From an uncultured Clostridia bacterium (GTDB taxonomy: Bacteria; Bacillota; Clostridia; Oscillospirales; Ruminococcaceae), in the NCBI GenBank assembly GCA_947381875.1, contig CANCXY010000195.1, positions 1 to 6,325 of the forward strand: a stretch of DNA of 6,325 nucleotides, given 5' to 3'. A program made the translations under genes and the position numbers. Positions within the stretch are counted from its first letter, which is position 1. The number at the start of each line of letters is the position of its first letter. The notes beneath the pieces are model-generated. The model was not told the DNA's origin and ran no database searches. It saw only the letters and a list, made by a program, of their open reading frames with translations. Shown piece by piece: positions 1 through 4,590 of the stretch.

Positions 1-5
1 CTCCG

Positions 6-28
6 CCAAAGGGGCGCAGCCCCTTTGG
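6..28. repeat. Perfect hairpin of a second dispersed repeat family, left window edge
   Basis: CCAAAGGGGC (6-15), loop GCA, GCCCCTTTGG (19-28): a 10-bp perfect stem. It is followed by AAACCCATC, and the 13 bases at 25-37 recur inverted at 6313-6325, so this is probably one copy of a repeat rather than a gene-specific terminator. No T-run follows on either strand, which argues against a classical intrinsic terminator, although it lies about 80 nt beyond the end of the dgkA transcript and could help protect its 3' end. The element may continue left of the window. Confidence 0.6.
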
Positions 29-66
29 AAACCCATCTCATTCCAATCACGGATAAAAGCCATCAT

Positions 67-97
67 CTGTTTCCCCGCCCAAAGGGCGGGAAAACAG
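67..97. repeat. Palindromic hairpin (short member of the intergenic element family) just after dgkA
   Basis: CTGTTTCCCCGCCC (67-80), loop AAA, GGGCGGGAAAACAG (84-97). Thirteen of 14 positions pair; the exception is C73 opposite A91. The core TTCCCCGCCC is the same as in the larger elements of this window, but the longer arms and inverted ends are absent. It begins 9 nt beyond the dgkA stop codon, so it may act as a 3'-end structure for the phoH-ybeY-dgkA transcript, but no T-run follows it in that direction. The rest of positions 29-106 shows nothing further. Confidence 0.6.
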
Positions 98-106
98 GGG
101 AACCAT

Positions 107-568
107 TTATTCCTTTTTCGGCCATCCGTAGATAAAGCGCAGTGCCGCCGCAAACGACAGCGCCAGCGCCGCCAGTGCCAGCGGGTACTGCCAGAAGAAC
201 GCGAAAATGCGCTGGAATACGGCGATGTCCCAAAAGAGCATCACGCCGCATACGGCACACCCGGCGCTGAACACCAGCACCCCGCCCGCCGCCATATCCT
301 TGGCCGCGCCCGCCGACCAGTAGTGCCCGCGCGTAGGCTTATCCACCGCGCGCTCAATGCTGGAATTGATCAGTTCCAGCGCCAGCACGCCGCACACCAT
401 CAGCACGAGCAGCATGGTTTCTATTTTGCTGAAATCGTAAAACCGGGAAAACAGAAAGACATACACCGCCGCGCACAGATGAAAGCGCATGTTGCGCTCC
501 TCTCGGATCGCCGCACGGATGCCGTTTGCGGCGTAGCGGAAGCTGTCTGTAAAACGGCGGCTTTTCAT
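107..568 (-). CDS. dgkA: Undecaprenol/diacylglycerol kinase, DgkA family
   Basis: Small integral-membrane lipid kinase of 153 residues. In Gram-positives this family mainly phosphorylates undecaprenol to feed the lipid carrier for cell-wall synthesis; the E. coli enzyme uses diacylglycerol. Family residues are present at the expected spacing: E24 in REERNMRFH, E65/N68/E72/D76 in ELINSSIERAVD, and K90-D91 in GAAKDM, which bind ATP-Mg and lipid. Membrane segments are at about 31-47, 50-70 and 91-113, plus an additional hydrophobic stretch at about 125-148 (YPLALAALALSFAAALRFIYG). It is therefore longer than the usual 120-130 residues. The ATG at 568 lies 2 nt after the ybeY stop, with GGAG 5 nt upstream inside the ybeY end, so translation is probably coupled. 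Substrate preference (undecaprenol versus diacylglycerol) cannot be read from the sequence. Confidence 0.95.
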   Translation of the reverse strand: MKSRRFTDSFRYAANGIRAAIREERNMRFHLCAAVYVFLFSRFYDFSKIETMLLVLMVCGVLALELINSSIERAVDKPTRGHYWSAGAAKDMAAGGVLVFSAGCAVCGVMLFWDIAVFQRIFAFFWQYPLALAALALSFAAALRFIYGWPKKE

Positions 569-570
569 CT

Positions 571-1074
571 TTACTCCACTTCTACCTGGCTGTAGGAGAC
601 AGTGCGCGGCAGGCCCAGTTTTATCAGCGCCGCTTCTTCCTTTTCGCGCATGCGCACGGCTTCCAGGCCGCCGGCCTCGTGGTCGTAGCCCAAAAGGTGG
701 AACATGGAATGTACTGTCAGGAACGCGACCTCGCGCTGAAGCGTGTGGCCATACAGCTCCGCCTGCTCTACCGCCCGCTCCATTGAGATCACGATATCGC
801 CCAACATGGAAGCGCCCGTCTCCTGGTTCACGTCATATTTCCCGTCCTGACCCAGCGGGAAGCTCAACACGTCCGTAGGCATGTCTTTATCGCGGTACTG
901 CTGGTTGAGGCGCTGGATCTCGGCGTTATCCACGAAGGTGACGCTGATCTCCGCCGACCCCTCAAAATGTTCCGCTTCCAGTACCGCGTGGCAGGAGCGG
1001 CGGATCAGGATGCGCAGCCCCGACGGTACTTTCACTGCCTTTTGTTTATTTGCGATATAAACCTTGTGTGACAT
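571..1074 (-). CDS. ybeY: Endoribonuclease YbeY (16S rRNA maturation factor)
   Basis: 167-residue metal-dependent endoribonuclease of the UPF0054 family, which takes part in 16S rRNA 3'-end processing and ribosome quality control in the cytoplasm. The zinc-binding motif H-x3-H-x5-H is intact as HSMFHLLGYDH (H122, H126, H132). The second signature, YRDKDMPTDVLSFP (60-73), and the LGDIVIS block (91-97) are also typical. I chose the ATG at 1074 (MSHKVYIANK) because it matches the usual family N-terminus. The ATG four codons upstream at 1086 has AAAGGG directly abutting it and no room for a ribosome binding site. The AAAGGG lies about 12 nt from the chosen start, so initiation may be modest. It is the second gene of the phoH-ybeY-dgkA operon and is separated from phoH by a palindromic repeat. 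Confidence 0.95.
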   Translation of the reverse strand: MSHKVYIANKQKAVKVPSGLRILIRRSCHAVLEAEHFEGSAEISVTFVDNAEIQRLNQQYRDKDMPTDVLSFPLGQDGKYDVNQETGASMLGDIVISMERAVEQAELYGHTLQREVAFLTVHSMFHLLGYDHEAGGLEAVRMREKEEAALIKLGLPRTVSYSQVEVE

Positions 1075-1141
1075 TGAACAACACATCCCTTTCTTTTTGG
1101 TTTGTATGCCGCCGCAATCCGGGCGGCGTTTCGCCTGTCGC

Positions 1142-1232
1142 GGAAGTGTCCAGAGCTAAGCGTTTTGTGTACTTCCCCGCCCACAGGGCGGGGAAGTACA
1201 CGGAAAAACCCTCCGCAGTTTGGGCACTCCCC
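1142..1232 (+). repeat. Intergenic palindromic element, copy A (best conserved)
   Basis: Roughly 91 bp with imperfect inverted ends: GGAAGTGTCC (1142-1151) and GGGCACTCCCC (1222-1232, reverse complement GGGGAGTGCCC). Its centre is a perfect 16-bp stem, GTGTACTTCCCCGCCC (1167-1182), loop ACA, then the complement (1186-1201). The asymmetric arms (AAGCGTTTT on the left, GGAAAAACCCTCCGCAG on the right) give it an orientation, here plus. It fills the gap between phoH and ybeY, and its right end touches the phoH stop codon (1233-1235). It is thus transcribed within the operon and could affect mRNA processing or differential stability. I see no target-site duplication. No coding content is convincing: short reading frames through it are translations of the palindrome. 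Confidence 0.9.
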
Positions 1233-2198
1233 CTATCGCCTTGCGCGCGCCGCCTGTGCCCGGTCGTATGCGCGGATAATCTCCTGCACCAGGCGGTGGC
1301 GCACCACATCTTTTTCTGAAAAGCGCACCATCGCGATGCCCTCGATGTTTTTCAGCACGCTCAGCGCGTCCACAAGGCCGGAGCGCGCCTTGTCGGGCAG
1401 GTCGATCTGTGTGATATCCCCCGTCACGACCGCGCGCGACCCCGCCCCCATGCGCGTGAGGAACATTTTCATTTGTTCGGGGCTGGTGTTCTGCGCCTCG
1501 TCTAAGATAATGAATGCCTCGTCCAGCGTGCGCCCGCGCATATAGGCCAGCGGCGCGACCTCGATCAACTGTTTATCCAATAGCCTTTGGTAATTTTCCG
1601 CGCCCAGAAGGTCGAACAGCGCGTCATACAGCGGGCGCAGGTAGGGGTCGACCTTGTTTTGAAGGTCGCCCGGCAAAAAGCCTAACTTCTCCCCCGCCTC
1701 CACAGCGGGCCGCGTGAGGATGATGCGGCTTACCTCCCGCGCCTTGAACGCCTTCACCGCCATGGCAACGGCAAGGTATGTTTTGCCTGTCCCGGCAGGC
1801 CCTACGCCAAACGTCACAGGGTTTTTGGCAATGGCCTCCAGATACGCCTTCTGCCCCAGTGTTTTTGGGCGCACGGGGCGGCCCTTCGCTGTGATGGCGA
1901 CGAAATCGCCCGTCAACTCCTGCACGCGCGTTTCCTCGCCGCTGCCCGCCAGGGAGATACAATAGCGCACCGTCTGTTCCTCCAGCGGCGTACCCCCCGC
2001 GCGCAGACGCAGCATGGCCTCAATGGCGCGGCGCGCGCACTGCACCGCCTCGTCCGCGCCGCTCAGCTTTACCTCTGTACCCCGGCAGACCGCCGTCACC
2101 TCAAACGCCTGTTCCAGTAAGCGGATATTTTCATCCCCACTGCCGAAAACGTCCAGCGCAATATCTACGCTGTCCAGCTCCAGCACTGCCTCTGCCAT
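1233..2198 (-). CDS. phoH: PhoH-like P-loop ATPase
   Basis: 321-residue cytoplasmic ATPase of the PhoH/YbeZ family, linked by family knowledge to RNA metabolism and commonly neighbouring ybeY. The N-terminal PhoH/KH-like part (about 1-63) has a recognisable FGSGDENIRLLEQAF segment. The ATPase core begins near residue 105 (VRPKTLGQKAYLEAI). Walker A is GPAGTGKT (133-140), Walker B is FIILDEAQN (229-237), and a GDITQIDLP sensor segment follows. The length is typical. I chose the ATG at 2198 because AAGGGG lies about 8 nt upstream and MAEAVLELD begins the homologous part. The frame stays open upstream to a TTG at 2288, but that stretch runs into the palindromic element and should not be counted. 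First gene of phoH-ybeY-dgkA, with its own promoter at 2350-2378. Confidence 0.96.
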   Translation of the reverse strand: MAEAVLELDSVDIALDVFGSGDENIRLLEQAFEVTAVCRGTEVKLSGADEAVQCARRAIEAMLRLRAGGTPLEEQTVRYCISLAGSGEETRVQELTGDFVAITAKGRPVRPKTLGQKAYLEAIAKNPVTFGVGPAGTGKTYLAVAMAVKAFKAREVSRIILTRPAVEAGEKLGFLPGDLQNKVDPYLRPLYDALFDLLGAENYQRLLDKQLIEVAPLAYMRGRTLDEAFIILDEAQNTSPEQMKMFLTRMGAGSRAVVTGDITQIDLPDKARSGLVDALSVLKNIEGIAMVRFSEKDVVRHRLVQEIIRAYDRAQAARARR

Positions 2199-2243
2199 GC
2201 GGACACCCCTTTTTTCTTCCTTTTCTTGCAAAACATCCCCATG

Positions 2244-2339
2244 AGGGAGTAACCAAAACAAAGCGTTCCCGTATAGTTCCCCGCCCAATAGGGGTGGGGA
2301 AATACGCGGAAAACACCTCTGCGGCGTGGCACACCCTCC
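2244..2339 (+). repeat. Intergenic palindromic element, copy B, in the phoH 5' leader
   Basis: About 96 bp, bounded by GAGGGAGTAACCA (2244-2256) and TGGCACACCCTCC (2327-2339), which are imperfect inverted ends. The core is TTCCCCGCCC (2277-2286), loop AATA, GGGGTGGGGAA (2291-2301), so the stem carries a bulge and a wobble. The right arm GGAAAACACCTCTGCGG matches copy A's GGAAAAACCCTCCGCAG, and the left arm keeps AAAGCGTT, so the orientation is the same as A. It lies wholly between the predicted phoH start of transcription (about 2343) and the phoH ribosome binding site, and would therefore form a folded 5' leader. Confidence 0.85.
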
Positions 2340-2349
2340 TGTTATCTTT

Positions 2350-2378
2350 AGTATAGCATATTTATCAAAATTTGAAAA
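2350..2378 (-). promoter_or_regulatory. Promoter of the phoH-ybeY-dgkA operon (sigma-A type)
   Basis: On the minus strand, a -10 TATACT (2355-2350) is preceded by TGC, giving an extended -10. A 17-bp spacer separates it from TTTTCA (2378-2373), which matches the -35 consensus at 4 of 6 positions. Transcription would start near 2343, about 145 nt before the phoH ATG, placing copy B in the leader. A small dyad, TCAAA-A-TTTGA (2365-2375), overlaps the spacer and the -35 edge and might be an operator; that part is speculative. Confidence 0.7.
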
Positions 2379-2446
2379 CCGATTTTGTGCATATTACTCT
2401 ACAAATTTTTTGCGCATTTTCCGGCGAAATCCCCGTATCCGCCCCC

Positions 2447-2471
2447 AAAACAGGCATTTTCTCTGCCTTTT
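2447..2471 (-). terminator. Weak candidate terminator downstream of the AraC-type regulator
   Basis: On the minus strand, AAAAGGCA, a seven-base loop and TGCC are followed by TGTTTT. The GC part of the stem is only 4 bp, so this is a weak terminator at best. It lies in the 213-bp gap (2340-2552) between the regulator stop and the phoH promoter, which otherwise holds the phoH promoter, AT-rich sequence and element copy C. I see no better terminator for the regulator. Confidence 0.3.
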
Positions 2472-2479
2472 CCCCAAAA

Positions 2480-2550
2480 TCCCCGCCGATAGTTCCGTAT
2501 ATTCCCCCGCCCGCGGGATAGGAGAACATGCAAAAACGCTTTTCCCCCGG
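2480..2550 (-). repeat. Intergenic palindromic element, copy C (degenerate, inverted)
   Basis: A decayed copy in the opposite orientation to A, B, D and E. The core is GTATATTCCCCCGCCCG (2498-2514) opposite GGATAGGAGAACATGC (2516-2531), with poor pairing. The flank CATGCAAAAACGCTTTT (2528-2543) resembles the reverse complement of the left arm of copy D. The flank CCGCCGATAGTTCCG (2483-2497) resembles the reverse complement of the right arm of A and B. The inverted terminal sequences are not clearly preserved. It begins 2 nt from the regulator's stop codon, so it lies at the 3' end of that transcript. Confidence 0.6.
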
Positions 2551-2552
2551 CG

Positions 2553-3335
2553 CTATCGTATCTCCGGTTTTCGCGGCCCGGCAGTCTGAGTGCGGTACTG
2601 GTTACGGTATTGGCTGGCGCTCACGCCCACGGATTTTTTGAATGTGTGCGCAAAATGCGTACTGTCGGAATAGCCCACGCTCTCCACAATCTCCCCGATT
2701 TTCAATTCTGAATCTGCCAGCAGCCGCTTGGCCTGCCGGATACGGATGGCGTTGAGAACATCGTAAAAATTCTTCTGGATATACCGGTGGATTAGCCTTG
2801 AAAGATACCACGGGGAGACAAAACAGTGGTCGGCCACATCCTGGAGCGTCAGTTTGTGCGCGTACTCCTGTTCCATATATATCATCGCCTGGCGCACCAC
2901 AAAGCTGCCTGCTCCTGCATCTTCTTCTAACTCTACACTATAGGGGGGAGGGGTATATTCTTTTTGTCTGAATTGGGCTGTCATGGCCCGCAGCGCCTCA
3001 TACAGCTCCTCTATGGGCGGATCCACTAAAAAGCGTATCACGCCCAGCCGGAGGGCGCGCTGCACACACACGTAATCGCAGCGGTCCGCCAATACGGTGA
3101 CACGCATCTCCGGCATCTCGCCGCGCAGGCCCGCCAACTCCTCCAATGCGTCACCGTCCGGCATCCGCGCCTGCGCAAAAACGATATGCGGCCGCGTCTG
3201 GCGGATCAGCGCCGTCCCAGCAGCCGCGCTGTCAGCCGTACCGCATACCTCGCAGCCATGTTCTGCCCACTGTATCCTTTCGCGTAGCTCTGCCATAAGG
3301 GCAGGTTTGCTGCCAATCAAAACCACCTGGAACAA
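2553..3335 (-). CDS. AraC-family regulator with a degenerate (pseudo-)receiver domain, YesN-like
   Basis: 260-residue predicted transcription factor. Residues 1-107 follow the pattern of a response-regulator receiver domain (FQVVLIGSKPAL, a WAEHGCEVCG helix-strand, RPHIVFAQARMP, VIRFLVDP). The acidic pair is G8-S9, the phosphoacceptor Asp is Q55, the Ser/Thr is A83 and the Lys is D105, so aspartyl phosphorylation looks impossible. Residues about 145-247 hold a complete AraC DNA-binding domain, with helix-turn-helix 1 around LTLQDVADHCFVSPWYLSRL (162-181) and helix-turn-helix 2 around KIGEIVESVGYSDSTHFAHTF (212-232). I chose the TTG at 3335 because GGAGG lies 8 nt upstream and the receiver fold starts exactly there. 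An upstream GTG at 3446 lies inside repeat copy D, and the ATG at 3296 would cut off the first strand. It probably controls the nearby transport genes, but this is inferred from context. No kinase is visible. Confidence 0.9.
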   Translation of the reverse strand: MFQVVLIGSKPALMAELRERIQWAEHGCEVCGTADSAAAGTALIRQTRPHIVFAQARMPDGDALEELAGLRGEMPEMRVTVLADRCDYVCVQRALRLGVIRFLVDPPIEELYEALRAMTAQFRQKEYTPPPYSVELEEDAGAGSFVVRQAMIYMEQEYAHKLTLQDVADHCFVSPWYLSRLIHRYIQKNFYDVLNAIRIRQAKRLLADSELKIGEIVESVGYSDSTHFAHTFKKSVGVSASQYRNQYRTQTAGPRKPEIR

Positions 3336-3361
3336 AAAGGTTCCCTCCCTGTCTTGGAAAC

Positions 3362-3450
3362 GGGGAGTGTCCAAAGCAAAATATTTTTGCGTGTTTTCCC
3401 GCCTGCGGCGGAGAAACGCAGGGGAATATCCCTGCGTCCTGGACACTTCC
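3362..3450 (+). repeat. Intergenic palindromic element, copy D, in the regulator 5' leader
   Basis: 89 bp with the clearest inverted ends in the window: GGGGAGTGTCC (3362-3372) and GGACACTTCC (3441-3450), which pair at 9 of 10 positions. The central hairpin GCGTGTTTTCCCGCC (3389-3403), loop TGC, GGCGGAGAAACGC (3407-3419) is imperfect. It is followed by a second, copy-specific hairpin, ACGCAGGG (3416-3423), loop GAATAT, CCCTGCGT (3430-3437). Orientation is plus, as in A. It sits between the predicted regulator transcription start (about 3492) and its ribosome binding site, 13 nt from the latter. It keeps the regulator's reading frame open, creating a false N-terminal extension. Confidence 0.88.
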
Positions 3451-3498
3451 GAAAAACGGCCTGCACGTGCCTCTCACAAGGGGAACGGCCCGTCCCTT

Positions 3499-3527
3499 AT
3501 TATAAATCCCCTGGCGCTTTCGCGCAA
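3499..3527 (-). promoter_or_regulatory. Promoter of the AraC-type regulator, with an overlapping dyad
   Basis: On the minus strand a perfect -10 TATAAT (3504-3499) is 17 bp from a -35 TTGCGC (3527-3522), which matches the consensus at three positions. Transcription would begin near 3492, giving a leader of about 155 nt that contains repeat copy D. A dyad CTGGCGC-TTTC-GCGCAAG (3511-3528, 6 of 7 positions pair) covers the spacer and the -35 box and is a possible operator. Because it lies upstream of the transcription start it is unlikely to act as an RNA hairpin. Confidence 0.65.
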
Positions 3528-3586
3528 GCAGATTTTCAGGGAAAGTGGACAAAAAAAGTAAAAATAGCTTGAAAAGACCCTTTTGC

Positions 3587-3620
3587 CTGTTTCTCCCCTG
3601 ACGGAGAGGCAGGGAAAACA
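3587..3620. repeat. Possible variant hairpin related to the 67-97 palindrome
   Basis: CTGTTTCTCC (3587-3596) opposite GGGAAAACA (3612-3620) forms a broken stem. The same C-A mismatch follows the TGTTT arm as in the hairpin at 67-97, which suggests common origin. The middle part has diverged. It lies 9 bp before copy E. The remaining sequence of this gene-free stretch (3336-3852) is the regulator promoter, copies D and E and the yesL promoter; 3540-3586 is A-rich and I see nothing definite in it. Confidence 0.35.
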
Positions 3621-3628
3621 ACTGGATT

Positions 3629-3718
3629 GGGGAGTGTTCAAAACGGGAGGTTTTGTGTATTTCCCCGCCCTACAGACGGGGAAATACACGGCAATAGCTC
3701 AACGATGCGCCCTCTCCT
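3629..3718 (+). repeat. Intergenic palindromic element, copy E, upstream of the yesL promoter
   Basis: About 90 bp, starting GGGGAGTGTTCAAAAC (3629-3644) and ending near GCCCTCTCC (3710-3718); the right end is decayed. The core stem is GTGTATTTCCCCG (3655-3667) with CGGGGAAATACAC (3677-3689), 13 bp perfect around a 9-base loop. Compared with copy A, one C-G pair is replaced by T-A on both sides, so pairing is kept. It lies about 70 bp upstream of the extended -10 promoter of yesL and so is probably not in the yesL transcript, unlike copies B and D in their leaders. Confidence 0.88.
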
Positions 3719-3786
3719 CAAGATTTGTCGCTTCTTGCCGCGCAAAATTACAAACATTGATTTCCGTGAAAATAATCCGGTGCCTC

Positions 3787-3815
3787 TGGGCTTTTCCCCG
3801 TAAATGTGCTACAAT
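3787..3815 (+). promoter_or_regulatory. Promoter of yesL (extended -10)
   Basis: TGC followed by TACAAT (3810-3815) is a good extended -10 box. The hexamer 17 bp upstream (TGGGCT, 3787-3792) is a poor -35, so recognition would rest mainly on the extended -10 or on an activator. Transcription would begin near 3822, leaving about 30 nt to the ATG at 3853 with GGAGGTG in between. Confidence 0.55.
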
Positions 3816-3852
3816 GGTACAAATCCCATTTGTTTTCGGAGGTGCATCCGGC

Positions 3853-4509
3853 ATGCTCTCGCCCGATTCCCGCTTTATGACCGCCGTAAGGCGCGCGGCG
3901 GACTTAATGATCCTGAACCTTCTGTTCCTCTTTACCTGTATCCCTGTTTTTACGATAGGCCCCAGCGCGTCCGCCCTGTACGCCGTCGCGTTCCGTCTCG
4001 GCACACGCAGGGAGCAGGGCGTCGTGCGCCCCTATTTCCATGCTTTCCGGCAGAATTTCCGGCAGGCGCTCCCCCTTTGGCTGCTGCTTCTCCTCACAGG
4101 CGGCGCGCTGATCTTTAACCTGTACTTCCTCTCCGGCCTGTCGGGCTGGCTGCGGTTCCTCTCCCTCCCCTTCGCGCTGCTGGGCGTTGTGTATCTGTTA
4201 GCGGCGGGGTATGTGTTCCCGCTCACGGCCCTGTTTGGCAACAGCGTTTTGGGCACGCTGAAAAACGCCCTTGTTTTGGGCATGGGGCACCTGCCGCGCT
4301 CCCTGATTGTCGCGGCGGTGAATCTGTCCCCGCTCGTACTGGTGCTGCGCGCGCCTGTCACCTTTGCCCAGACGGGCATTTTCTGGCTGCTCCTGTATTT
4401 TTCCGCCGCCGCTTACCTGTGCGCGCTTTTGCTCCGCAAAGTGTTTGCCCCCTTCCTCCCTGACGACGCTTTCGCGCCCGATAAGCCGGATGAGGACGAA
4501 GAATCCTGA
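3853..4509 (+). CDS. yesL: YesL/DUF624 family integral membrane protein
   Basis: 218-residue polytopic membrane protein of the DUF624 family. B. subtilis YesL is encoded with a carbohydrate ABC transporter and its two-component system, but its molecular role is not established. The family hallmark is at the N-terminus: DSRFMTAVRRAADLMILNLL, then CIPVFTIGPSASALYAV. An amphipathic FHAFRQNFRQA segment follows. About five hydrophobic segments are seen, near residues 16-36, 72-94, 98-127, 147-165 and 174-193. The tail is acidic (DKPDEDEES). I chose the ATG at 3853 because GGAGGTG lies 8 nt upstream; the frame is open further upstream to a TTG at 3583, through repeat copy E, which is an artefact. 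It converges with the solute-binding protein gene and is divergent from the AraC-type regulator, a layout that fits joint sugar-uptake control. Confidence 0.88.
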   Translation: MLSPDSRFMTAVRRAADLMILNLLFLFTCIPVFTIGPSASALYAVAFRLGTRREQGVVRPYFHAFRQNFRQALPLWLLLLLTGGALIFNLYFLSGLSGWLRFLSLPFALLGVVYLLAAGYVFPLTALFGNSVLGTLKNALVLGMGHLPRSLIVAAVNLSPLVLVLRAPVTFAQTGIFWLLLYFSAAAYLCALLLRKVFAPFLPDDAFAPDKPDEDEES

Positions 4510-4520
4510 CTTTATACAGA

Positions 4521-4558
4521 AAACGCCGCGGGGCCTTGTGAAAAGCCCCGCGGCGTTT
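4521..4558. terminator. Strong terminator between convergent yesL and the solute-binding protein gene
   Basis: AAACGCCGCGGGGC (4521-4534), loop CTTGTGAAAA, GCCCCGCGGCGTTT (4545-4558): a perfect 14-bp stem, 11 nt after the yesL stop and 32 nt past the binding-protein stop. On the minus strand the stem runs into TTTTCTGTAT, a fair T-tract, so it should terminate the binding-protein transcript well. On the plus strand the tail is only GTTTGAGGG, so termination of yesL may be weaker. Likely bidirectional. Confidence 0.88.
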
Positions 4559-4590
4559 GAGGGAAGGATAAGAAAAATTCAGGGGAATGC

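Noticed and set aside
1130..1245. Target-site duplication flanking copy A (also checked at copies D and E)
   Set aside because: No convincing short direct repeat was seen at either border by eye, so insertion by a transposase is not supported directly.
1102..1545. Plus-strand reading frame of 147 codons across the phoH end and copy A
   Set aside because: It is antisense to a well-supported phoH frame, has no ribosome binding site and no recognisable domain, and part of it is translated repeat.
1624..1962. Minus-strand 112-codon frame inside phoH
   Set aside because: Shifted frame of phoH; the phoH frame carries intact Walker motifs, so this is a shadow.
2199..2343. Known riboswitch or T-box in the phoH leader
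   Set aside because: The structure is explained by the repeat element; I see no conserved riboswitch or T-box sequence.
3514..3525. GCGC-GAAA-GCGC tetraloop hairpin on the minus strand
   Set aside because: It overlaps the predicted -35 and spacer and so should not be transcribed from that promoter; kept only as a possible DNA dyad.
3097..3621. Several 70-150-codon frames on both strands around 3097-3621
   Set aside because: They overlap the regulator or read through copy D, with low-complexity Arg/Pro-rich products and no ribosome binding sites.
1142..3718. CRISPR array
   Set aside because: The repeats are long, irregularly spaced by complete genes, imperfect and palindromic, and are not separated by short uniform spacers.
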